A stretch of 64,000 nt of DNA. Source: Mycolicibacterium rhodesiae. Its GTDB lineage: Bacteria > Actinomycetota > Actinomycetes > Mycobacteriales > Mycobacteriaceae. Position 1 is the first letter of the stretch, and each line of letters starts with the position of its first letter. Under the pieces are notes generated by a model. It did no database searches, had not been told where the DNA came from, and worked only from the letters and a program-made list of their open reading frames with translations. Both the position numbers and the translations under genes were made by a program. The stretch spans positions 1 to 64,000 of the forward strand of contig NZ_MVIH01000022.1 in assembly GCF_002086695.1 (NCBI RefSeq), read 5' to 3'. Of this stretch, positions 35,175 to 42,550 are shown in pieces.

Positions 35175-36476
35175 TTAGTAGCGCGCCAACAGCCGGCTGA
35201 GCACGTCGACGCCGAAGCGCAGTGAGTTGACCGGGACTCGCTCGTCAGCACCGTGGAACAGCGCCGTGAAGTCGAGGTCGTCGGGCAGCCGCATCGGAGT
35301 GAACCCATAGCACTGAATCCCCAAGCGGTGCAGCCATTTCGCATCTGTGAAGGCCGTGCTCATATAGGGCAGCACGGTGGCCATCGGGTCAGAGCTGCAC
35401 AGCGCCTCGGCGATGGCGCCCAGTAGCGGGGTGTCGACTACGGCTTCGACGGCAGGACCGTGGTACAGGGTTTCGACGGCGACGGCGGGGCCGACGACGT
35501 CGGTGAGCTGCCGTTGGAAGCTACCGGCGTGGCCAGGTAGGAAGCGCGCATCGATCGTCGCACTGGCTTCGGCGGGAACGACGTTGGTTTTGTAGCCACC
35601 GCTGATCTGGGTGGGATTGACCGTGTTGTGACGTCCGGCCCGAATCATCCGATCGAAGTGGCCCAGGCTTGCCAGTAACTCGTCGTCGTCGACGTCGGGC
35701 TCGGCCAGAACCTCGCGCAGCCGCTCGATCAACGCGTCAGTGGCCGCGGTCTTGATGACAGCCGGTTCGGACTGGTCGGCGAGCCGGACCAGGGCCTGCG
35801 CCAGCGTGCTGATGGCGTTGCGCGAGTTGATCATGCTGCCATGTCCGGCGGTGCCGCTGGCACGCAGCCGTGCCCACCAGACGCCCTTTTCAGCGGTCGA
35901 GACGAAATAACCGCGGCTGCGGGACGTCAAGGTGCGGCTGAACCCGCCCACTTCCCCGATCGCCTCGGCGCAATCGGCGAAGAGCTGCGGGCTGCTTTGA
36001 GTCACGTAGCCGGCACCCAACGCTCCGCCGGCTTCTTCGTCGGCGAAGAACGCCAGGACTACGTCCCGCCTCGGTTGTTGTCCCTGCCGCCAAAGCCGTT
36101 GCAGTGCAGCCAGTGTGATAGCAACCGGACCCTTCATATCGACAGTGCCACGGCCCCAGACATAGCCGTCGTGCAGGTCGCCGCCGAATGGGTCGCGGGT
36201 CCAATCCGAATCGACGGCCGGCACCACGTCGAGGTGGGCATGTAACAGCAGAGCCGGTAGCGACGGATCTCGGCCGGTGAGCCGACCGACGATCGAGACC
36301 CGTCCCGGTTCCGGTTCGAACCATTCACAACCGATCCCGATGCCCGCCAACACGTCGGCGACCAGTTCAGCGGCCGGCTTCTCCGGGCCACCCGGGTTGG
36401 AAGTGTTGATGCGAACCAACTGCTGGGTCAGGGCGACGACATCCTCGCCACCGGAGCCGGGCTCCTCGAAGGTCAC
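35175..36476 (-). CDS. M20-family metallo-amidohydrolase / deacylase
   Basis: 433 residues from a GTG overlapping the RidA stop by 4 nt. The dinuclear zinc ligands are present: LLLHAHLDVVPA (His, Asp), WGRGTVDMKG (bridging Asp), FADEEAGG (catalytic Glu pair) and the late LFHGADERV (His). The dimerisation lid domain (SRGYFVSTAEKGVWW...GHGSMINS) is there. The family hydrolyses amide bonds of N-acyl or N-carbamoyl amino acids and dipeptides. As last gene of the diiron monooxygenase operon it probably cleaves an amide intermediate of that pathway (inference). Confidence 0.88.
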   Translation of the reverse strand: MTFEEPGSGGEDVVALTQQLVRINTSNPGGPEKPAAELVADVLAGIGIGCEWFEPEPGRVSIVGRLTGRDPSLPALLLHAHLDVVPAVDSDWTRDPFGGDLHDGYVWGRGTVDMKGPVAITLAALQRLWRQGQQPRRDVVLAFFADEEAGGALGAGYVTQSSPQLFADCAEAIGEVGGFSRTLTSRSRGYFVSTAEKGVWWARLRASGTAGHGSMINSRNAISTLAQALVRLADQSEPAVIKTAATDALIERLREVLAEPDVDDDELLASLGHFDRMIRAGRHNTVNPTQISGGYKTNVVPAEASATIDARFLPGHAGSFQRQLTDVVGPAVAVETLYHGPAVEAVVDTPLLGAIAEALCSSDPMATVLPYMSTAFTDAKWLHRLGIQCYGFTPMRLPDDLDFTALFHGADERVPVNSLRFGVDVLSRLLARY

Positions 36477-36937
36477 GGGGCCAAGAACTTGCCGCTGCCA
36501 ACGACGGCGATGGCCTCCACCTCGATCAGGAATCCCTCGTACATCAGTCCGGCCACCCGCACGGCGGTGCCGGCGGGCCCGGGCGTGGGGAGGTACTCCA
36601 GCCGAACCCGCGTCATCTTCTCCCAGAACTCCCGGACGGCATCGCCTGTCTCGTTGCAGCAGTAGTAGGTGTTCAGTTTGACGACGTCGCTCCATGTGGC
36701 TCCGCCCTCCTCGAGGACACGGGTCACGGCGTCGAAGACGTTGCGTGTCTGGACCTCGATGTCACCTTCGCCGACGACGTTGCCGTGTTCGTCCGCCGAC
36801 AACTGCCCGCCGACGAAAATGGTGTCACCGACTCGCCATCCTTGGGAGAACGGTGTCGGAATGTGCCAGTCCCACGAGCCCGGCGGCATGAGGCGCTGAC
36901 GGGTGAGCGGATTGAGGATGTCGTCGACCTGGGTCAT
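36473..36937 (-). CDS. RidA-family enamine/imine deaminase
   Basis: 154 residues. YjgF/RidA core: TPFSQGWRVGDTIFVGGQLS, VFDAVTRVLEEGGATWSDVVKLNTYY, and GPAGTAVRVAGLMYEGFLIEVEAIAVV, which includes the Arg that binds the imine/carboxylate substrate and the terminal E-x-E-A pattern. An N-terminal extension of about 25 residues precedes the core. In catabolic operons for nitrogen heterocycles (for example RutC) RidA proteins hydrolyse reactive enamines or aminoacrylates; the same role fits here. It is 49 nt after the cyclase-type gene and overlaps the M20 gene. Confidence 0.88.
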   Translation of the reverse strand: MTQVDDILNPLTRQRLMPPGSWDWHIPTPFSQGWRVGDTIFVGGQLSADEHGNVVGEGDIEVQTRNVFDAVTRVLEEGGATWSDVVKLNTYYCCNETGDAVREFWEKMTRVRLEYLPTPGPAGTAVRVAGLMYEGFLIEVEAIAVVGSGKFLAP

Positions 36938-36986
36938 GAAGTTTCCCTTCGTTGAAGCCCTGCTGAACAAGCAGATTCGAGGCGTC

Positions 36987-37733
36987 CTAGTCGTTGAAGA
37001 CGGCGACGGCGCGGATCGGCGAACCCGTGCCGTTGCGGATGAACAAGGGCAGCCCGAAGTACAGGAACCGCTGGTTGACCACCTGGTGCAGGTTGGCAAG
37101 GCCCTCCGTGTTGACGATGCCGTACTCACCGCACACCTTGTGGCCGGAGAAGTCACTGTCGTCGGCGTGATCGATGGCGACATTGTCCACCGCGATGTTG
37201 ACCACGCCTTTTTCGGCCAACCACAGCGCCGCGTCGCGGTTCAGACCGGTGTGCTTTTCGGTGTAGGCCAGGTTGGGATACGTCGCATCGCCGTAGCCGG
37301 TGTAGAGGATGACGGTGTCGCCCTTACGGATCTCCTGCCCGCTTGCGGCCAAGGCCGACTCCAGATCGGCAGGAGTGATGTATTCGGGGTACCGGACCGA
37401 GCGCAGGTCGAGGCAGATCGCCTCACCGTAGTAGTACTCCAGTGGCGACTTGTCGATGGTGGGCCCGTGCGGGTCATATTCGAACACGGCATCGGTGTGG
37501 GTGCCCGCGTGTTCGCTGATCAGCAGATTGTGCGCCTCGAAGCCGAGATGCGTGTTGTACGTGGTCTTGAACTGTTCGTGGGTTTGGTTGGTGTTAATAA
37601 AAGTCTTCTGGTGGCCGAACCACATCGGCATGCCTTCGAAGATCTCACGGGTGAGGTCAACCACTCGCAATGGGCGTTGCATGATGTCGGCACCGAACTT
37701 CGGGTAGCTGCGGGGCTCGTCAACAGTCGTCAT
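36987..37733 (-). CDS. Cyclase-family metal-dependent hydrolase (kynurenine formamidase / isatin hydrolase type)
   Basis: 248 residues. VDLTREIFEGMPMW at the N-terminus, the metal-binding core SEHAGTHTDAVFEYD (H-x-G-T-H-x-D), then VILYTGYGD and NRDAALWLAEKGVVNIAVDNVAID are those of the PF04199-type cyclase family. These enzymes use Mn or Zn to open cyclic amides (isatin) or hydrolyse formamides (N-formylkynurenine). The sequence after the HxGTHxD motif departs from the usual PxH pattern, so substrate specificity may differ. It lies within the monooxygenase operon, 52 nt after the permease. Confidence 0.85.
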   Translation of the reverse strand: MTTVDEPRSYPKFGADIMQRPLRVVDLTREIFEGMPMWFGHQKTFINTNQTHEQFKTTYNTHLGFEAHNLLISEHAGTHTDAVFEYDPHGPTIDKSPLEYYYGEAICLDLRSVRYPEYITPADLESALAASGQEIRKGDTVILYTGYGDATYPNLAYTEKHTGLNRDAALWLAEKGVVNIAVDNVAIDHADDSDFSGHKVCGEYGIVNTEGLANLHQVVNQRFLYFGLPLFIRNGTGSPIRAVAVFND

Positions 37734-37785
37734 ATCTGTTCTCCAATTATGTTGTGATTGGGTCGATCTAGGCCTATCGGAACGG

Positions 37786-39348
37786 TCAGGTGGCGTCGGC
37801 GACCGGCACCGCGCGGGCGATCGGCTCTCGCTCCGGGGTGACGGTGGCCACCTGCGACATCAGGGCGTGCAGCCGTGCGACGTCATTCTCTTCGCTGACC
37901 GTGTCAGGGACGACAATGCTGCCTGGGATCGCATGCGCCAGGATTGAATAGAGCACTCCCCCGATGACCGCGGCGGAGATGAAGCTCAGGTCGATCCCGC
38001 CGGCCGCGTTGGCCCACGGCCCGACATAGAGAGTCGTGTTGACGAACATCATGCCGATGACGGTCGAGACCAGCCACGCTGCCATGCCCGCGATGTTCCA
38101 GCCCCGGCTGAACCAGTAGGCGCCACCGGCGATTCGCGGCTGCAGATTGAAAACCTGGAGATCCTGCGTGTAGTAGCGGCCGCGGGTGAAGGCATACCCC
38201 AGCAGGTTGATGACCAGCCACGGTGCGGTCACAACCAGCAGAAGGATCAGGAAAGCGGTGGCCGCTGCGACAAGGTTGTAGACGAAGGCCCCGATATAGA
38301 CCAGCACCGTCCCCGCGGCTCCGATCAACAGCGTGGCGGGAACCCGCTTGAGCCGCGGAAAGATCGACGAGGTGTCCAGGCCGGTGCCGTATACGCAGAG
38401 GGCGGCTTGTGCGCAGGAACCGATCAGGGCGATGACAACGATCGCGGCGGTGAAGGCCGTCGGTGACACCGACACGAATCCAGCGACCCAGTCCGTCACG
38501 TCGGCGGGGAAGGCCATGGCGACGTAGATGGCGAAGCACAGCGCCACCGCACAGCCGAAGAACATGCCCCCACCGGCGGCGGCCACGACCACGCCGGGCC
38601 GGTAACGGCGAGCACTGATGTAGCGGGTGTAGTCCCCGACGTAGGGCGAGTACGAAATCGGCAGGGAGGCTGCCGTGGTCGCCGACAACAGCCAGGTGGC
38701 GGGATAACTGCCCAGCAGCAACTCTGTACCGGGTCCGGCGGCGACGAACTTCGGAGCGAGCACGACGACACCGACGAGCAGCAGAATTCCCATCGTCGGA
38801 ACCAGAATTCGGTTGGCGAGTACGACGTTGGCATGTCCGTAGATCGCCACCAACAGCGTCAGGGCGGCGATGAGGGCGTAGGCCACAGCCGACACCGCGG
38901 CGCTGTCCGGCAACCCGACGAGTCTGTTCAGCCCGGCCACGAGCGCTTGGCCGCCGGTCCACACCGTCAGGGCGTAGAAGCCGATGGCAGTAAAGATACC
39001 CACCAGTGAGCCGACGATACGGCCGACCACCCCGAAGTGGGCACCACTGCTGACAGCACTGTTGGTGCCGGTGCGGGTGCTCAGCAATGCGAGCGGAGCG
39101 AACATCGCCGATCCGACCGCCAGACCGACCAGAGTGGAGGTGATTGAGCCCCACCACCCCAGCCCGAAGGAGACCGGCAAGTAGCCCAAAACGATGATCC
39201 CGAAGCACAATTGGGTTCCGAAGAAAACGGCGGTCAGCTCCCGGGGTCTGGAATGACGTTCGGCTTCGGGTATGTAGTCGACGCCACGGGTTTCGATGCG
39301 GCCGACCTGGTCGACGCCGCCGGCGGCGGGTGGTGTTGAGACAGACAT
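37786..39348 (-). CDS. NCS1-family permease (nucleobase/hydantoin/allantoin type)
   Basis: 520 residues, about 12 membrane segments. The start follows an AAGGAG site. Family hallmarks: RPRELTAVFFGTQLCFGIIVLGYLP in the first segment, the GYL/GxG turn, SSGAHFGVVGRIVG, NVVLANRILVPTMG, and SYSPYVGDYTRYI, the NCS1 signature of the middle segments. NCS1 carriers bring in cytosine, uracil, allantoin, hydantoins and related nitrogen rings, driven by Na+ or H+. Here it is embedded in the diiron monooxygenase operon and is the best clue that the substrate is a small cyclic nitrogen compound. Confidence 0.9.
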   Translation of the reverse strand: MSVSTPPAAGGVDQVGRIETRGVDYIPEAERHSRPRELTAVFFGTQLCFGIIVLGYLPVSFGLGWWGSITSTLVGLAVGSAMFAPLALLSTRTGTNSAVSSGAHFGVVGRIVGSLVGIFTAIGFYALTVWTGGQALVAGLNRLVGLPDSAAVSAVAYALIAALTLLVAIYGHANVVLANRILVPTMGILLLVGVVVLAPKFVAAGPGTELLLGSYPATWLLSATTAASLPISYSPYVGDYTRYISARRYRPGVVVAAAGGGMFFGCAVALCFAIYVAMAFPADVTDWVAGFVSVSPTAFTAAIVVIALIGSCAQAALCVYGTGLDTSSIFPRLKRVPATLLIGAAGTVLVYIGAFVYNLVAAATAFLILLLVVTAPWLVINLLGYAFTRGRYYTQDLQVFNLQPRIAGGAYWFSRGWNIAGMAAWLVSTVIGMMFVNTTLYVGPWANAAGGIDLSFISAAVIGGVLYSILAHAIPGSIVVPDTVSEENDVARLHALMSQVATVTPEREPIARAVPVADAT

Positions 39349-39358
39349 GTCAAGCTCC

Positions 39359-40588
39359 TTAATGGGCGGCGGGGGTAGCGGTGAGGTTCGCAGCACAGTG
39401 ACCGTGTTCGATGTGGGCTGCGAAGTCGGCGGGAAACAGGGAGCGGGCTGAATCGACCGGCGGCGTCGGCATGTCGATGAGGGAACACTTACGGGGCATG
39501 TCGACGACGAACTCTTCGACGTGGGTGAGTTTGTCCAGCAGCTCCCAGGATCCCTTTCCTGAGGCAACCTGCTGGACGGTCCGGTGATACGTCTGGGTTT
39601 TCATTCGGCAGGGCGGGCATTGCCCGCACTGTTGGCGCGCGAAGAAATCGGTGATCTCTTCGCAGATCTCGACGACACAGGTGCTGGTGGCCACAACCCG
39701 CACCGCCAGGCAGCCAGGTTGCGAACCGGCCGATCGAATGTCGGCGTCACACACCGCGATGTCGGCGGCGTCGGCCGTAATGAAACTGCTCGAGGGGCCC
39801 CCAGGCTGCACTGCCTTGAGTTCGCCATATCCACTCAGCCCGCCGGCACGGGCGATCAGGGTCGTGAACGTGTCCACGTCGGGCCGGATTTCGTATACCC
39901 CCGGGGCGACGACATCCCCTGTGACAGTTGCCAATCTGGTCCACACCGGGTCCGCGCCGCGCTGGGCTGCACGGATGATGCGCGCCAGATTGGCGAGCGT
40001 CTCCGCGTTGGCGACCAGGGTGGGCCGTCCGCCAATTCCTCGTTCGCTCGGGTACGGCGGCTGTCCGGTCGGTTTACCCTCGCCTCCGTCGACGACGTTG
40101 ATCGCCGCGCTGGCCTCGCCGGCGACGTACCGATCCGGCGCAGTGACGACCCGGACCTCGACGTCGGGCAGCAGCAAATCGATGCCGCTTTCGGCCAATG
40201 CGGCTGTGAGGCTCTTCAATTCAGTCGTCGAAGTCGCGCTGACGTAGAACACCACATCAGTTGCGCCCAGAGCCGCCGCCGCGATCAGAGTGCCTTCGAT
40301 GACGACGTGTGGATTGATGGATAACAGCGCGCGATCCTTTCCGCTGCCGGGCTCATCCTCAGCGGCATTGCACAGCACAGCACGTGGTGCCAGCTGGTCG
40401 AGCACTGCGGTGAACTTGCGGGCGAACGAAAAATGCGCTCCGCCCAGACCCGAGAGGGTTGTGCGGGCCAGCACGGCCTGACCCAGGTCAGGGTCGGCCA
40501 CCACGGCGCCAAGGACGCGGTAGCCACCCTGGGCAAGGTAGTCATCGAGGCCGTACCTGCGTGGCGGCAACAACAGTTCAGTGGTCAT
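39359..40588 (-). CDS. NuoF-like NADH dehydrogenase subunit (FMN, 4Fe-4S), monooxygenase electron donor
   Basis: 409 residues resembling the 51-kDa flavoprotein of complex I, HoxF and NAD-dependent formate dehydrogenase beta subunits. FMN/NADH region: TTLSGLGGAHFSFARKF and CNAAEDEPGSGKDRALL. Then comes a middle SLBB domain (VAPGVYEIRPDVDTFTTLI). The C-terminal 4Fe-4S ligands are present: CGQCPPC near 318-325 and a fourth Cys near 366 (RKCSLID). No other complex-I genes are nearby; instead it sits 4 nt after the [2Fe-2S] gene in a diiron hydroxylase operon. I infer that it oxidises NADH and passes electrons through the [2Fe-2S] partner to the hydroxylase. Confidence 0.87.
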   Translation of the reverse strand: MTTELLLPPRRYGLDDYLAQGGYRVLGAVVADPDLGQAVLARTTLSGLGGAHFSFARKFTAVLDQLAPRAVLCNAAEDEPGSGKDRALLSINPHVVIEGTLIAAAALGATDVVFYVSATSTTELKSLTAALAESGIDLLLPDVEVRVVTAPDRYVAGEASAAINVVDGGEGKPTGQPPYPSERGIGGRPTLVANAETLANLARIIRAAQRGADPVWTRLATVTGDVVAPGVYEIRPDVDTFTTLIARAGGLSGYGELKAVQPGGPSSSFITADAADIAVCDADIRSAGSQPGCLAVRVVATSTCVVEICEEITDFFARQQCGQCPPCRMKTQTYHRTVQQVASGKGSWELLDKLTHVEEFVVDMPRKCSLIDMPTPPVDSARSLFPADFAAHIEHGHCAANLTATPAAH

Positions 40589-40592
40589 CGGG

Positions 40593-40964
40593 TCAGTCCG
40601 ACAGGCTCAGGTCGCCCGGCTTGAACCCTGCGTCGAGCATGTTGAAGATTTTGCGGGCGATGAAAGTGGAACTGCGGTCGATGCTTTCGATGGCAGCACC
40701 GCCATCGGCGTGGGCGATGATCGCCTCGGCGTGGGAGGGATCGACATCGCTGTAGAAGGCCCGCCGGTGTTCGATCAACAAGTTGGGACCCTGTTCACAC
40801 GCGGCGAAGCAGATGTAGTCGTTGACCTCCACGTCGGAACCCGCCTCTTCGGCCGCAGCCCGGAGCCGGTCGCGAAGCTCCTCGGAGCCGCGCATGGCAC
40901 AGTCGACGTTGACGCACACGTGGATGATTCGATCCTCGGAACTCAGGTCGTCATACACGGACAT
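40593..40964 (-). CDS. Thioredoxin-fold [2Fe-2S] ferredoxin (NuoE-like)
   Basis: 123 residues. Four cysteines at 17, 22, 52 and 56 (HVCVNVDCAMRG and DYICFAACEQGPN) give the C-x4-C...C-x3-C spacing of thioredoxin-like [2Fe-2S] ferredoxins and NuoE. There is no helical N-terminal domain as in full NuoE. The start overlaps the effector gene by 14 nt and the stop is 4 nt before the NuoF-like gene. Probably the electron carrier between the NuoF-like protein and the diiron hydroxylase. This replaces the Rieske or plant-type ferredoxin normally found in such systems. Confidence 0.85.
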   Translation of the reverse strand: MSVYDDLSSEDRIIHVCVNVDCAMRGSEELRDRLRAAAEEAGSDVEVNDYICFAACEQGPNLLIEHRRAFYSDVDPSHAEAIIAHADGGAAIESIDRSSTFIARKIFNMLDAGFKPGDLSLSD

Positions 40965-41268
40965 CGTCTCCGGGATCGTCAGCGTCCCAGGACAGCACGA
41001 CCTGATCGGCGTCCCAGCGGGTGAAGTAGCCTCGGTAGGCCGAGACGACCTGGTTCAGGTCGCGACTGTCCCAGTCTCGACCCAGGTAGTCCGAGACGGT
41101 GGTGGCGTGGATCACCATGCGGTCGGGGACGTCGAGCAACACCATCCCAGGCATCTGGACGACCGACGCCGTGGGAATGTCTTGGACGACGGCAGCGACG
41201 ATGGCATCGCATTCCTCGCCGGCCATCATTTCGATGCCCACCACCGAGCGAGCGACGTGCGAGCTCAT
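40951..41268 (-). CDS. MmoB/DmpM-type effector (coupling) protein of the diiron monooxygenase
   Basis: 105 residues with AGGAGG upstream of the ATG, inside the preceding gene's end. It has no cofactor-binding motif, as expected for this family. The beta-alpha-beta core VVGIEMMAGEECDAIVAAV...SVVQMPGMVLLDVPDRMVIH, then VSDYLGRDWDSRDLNQVVSAYRGYF, matches the MmoB/DmpM regulators that dock on the hydroxylase and gate O2 activation. Start overlaps the beta-subunit stop by 4 nt, end overlaps the [2Fe-2S] gene by 14 nt. Confidence 0.83.
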   Translation of the reverse strand: MSSHVARSVVGIEMMAGEECDAIVAAVVQDIPTASVVQMPGMVLLDVPDRMVIHATTVSDYLGRDWDSRDLNQVVSAYRGYFTRWDADQVVLSWDADDPGDDVRV

Positions 41269-42509
41269 ACCGATACCTCCTCGAGTGCTGAAAGCATTGG
41301 CGTGGTGATGTGACAGTCCTTGAGCTGCGAGGAGATCCAGCTCAGCGGTTCGGCGAACACGTCCGCACTGGCCCCGCCGACGCCGGCCAGCTCAATCGCC
41401 GCTGAATGCGCTCGGGGGAGCAGATCGGCGACCCACTCGCCGATCAGGTCACGGTTGTGCACAGCGTGGAGCTCGTCACCGGTCAGCAATCGCAAGAATG
41501 CTGCCGCACTCTCCCGATGACGGGCCTTGTCCTCACCGATGCTTTGACATACAAAGGGCGTGAGACTGTCTCCGGCCGCCAACGACCCGGTAGTCAGAAG
41601 GGCGTTCGCGGCGGCGGTGTGCAGCGGTTCGAAGACGATGTCGGCCAGGATGATCGCCTTGCCCCAATCGAGGGTCGCCATGATCTCCTCGACGAGTCTG
41701 CGAGTGGGCTGGAATACAGAATTTTCCATCCACGCCGGCGCCGGATCGTCGAAACCGTCGTGGTGTTCGCCGTAAGCCATCGCGAGTCGGCCATAGAGCT
41801 GGGCGTGCCGAAGTTCGTCGAACATCATGAACGACGTCGCCCCGGCGATCCATGACGAGAGGGCGAACCGCGTGGTGTGCTGGTGCGTCACACACAGACC
41901 CCAGTCGGGATATTGCAGGGGCCCCAGCACATTCCGCAGCAACGTGACCCGGTCCGCCGTCACCGAGCCGAGTTGCGCATCGGCGGCAGCGAATTCGAAC
42001 GCGGTGGCCACGCTGCGCCCCGCTCGGGATTGCTTCGTTGTGTAGGTGCGGTAGTAGAGCTTGTCCGGGCTGCGGTAGGCCTCCCAGTCGGTGCACCTCA
42101 ACGCGGTGCTGTCGGAAGTCCAGACCTGATGGGCCGGGCGGTCGCCGTCGATGTGGTAGGGGGCATGCCACTGCAACAGCCGGGTGGCTTCCTCATATTC
42201 GTTCAGGCGACGAGAACCGTTGATCGGCATCCGAATTGCCTCGATGTCGATGTCCGGCTTGGCGGGTGCAGTGGTATCGGGAACAGGCTCGCCAATAGCG
42301 CGGACGTCGACGAGAGCACCATCGGTGATACCAAGATCGGCCAGCGTGGCGGTGGACACCGCACCTGGTACCACGAGCTCGACGACGCGTCCCTGTGCGG
42401 ATCGGGCTGCGCCGACTCGGCCGAGTAGGTCAGCGACAGTGGGGTCGTCCCCGGCCAGAACGAACGCTTCCGGCGCGGCCTCCCCCACAATCCTCGAATA
42501 AATCAGCAT
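41265..42509 (-). CDS. Diiron monooxygenase hydroxylase beta subunit fused to an N-terminal TmoB-like domain
   Basis: 414 residues. Residues 95-410 are the non-catalytic beta subunit of the bacterial multicomponent monooxygenases, ferritin-like but lacking a diiron site: EYEEATRLLQWH, KLYYRTYTTKQSR, CVTHQHTTRFALSSWIAGAT, FDELRHAQLYGRLA. Residues 1-85 (MLIYSRIVG...VADLLGRV...LADLGITDGALVDV) have the beta-grasp pattern of the small TmoB/TouB gamma subunit. Normally these are separate proteins, so the fusion is notable. It lies 41 nt after the alpha subunit gene and overlaps the effector gene by 4 nt. Confidence 0.83.
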   Translation of the reverse strand: MLIYSRIVGEAAPEAFVLAGDDPTVADLLGRVGAARSAQGRVVELVVPGAVSTATLADLGITDGALVDVRAIGEPVPDTTAPAKPDIDIEAIRMPINGSRRLNEYEEATRLLQWHAPYHIDGDRPAHQVWTSDSTALRCTDWEAYRSPDKLYYRTYTTKQSRAGRSVATAFEFAAADAQLGSVTADRVTLLRNVLGPLQYPDWGLCVTHQHTTRFALSSWIAGATSFMMFDELRHAQLYGRLAMAYGEHHDGFDDPAPAWMENSVFQPTRRLVEEIMATLDWGKAIILADIVFEPLHTAAANALLTTGSLAAGDSLTPFVCQSIGEDKARHRESAAAFLRLLTGDELHAVHNRDLIGEWVADLLPRAHSAAIELAGVGGASADVFAEPLSWISSQLKDCHITTPMLSALEEVSV

Positions 42510-42550
42510 GAATCAGCTCTCTGTGAGATAGGGCGTTTGGGCTTGGGTTA

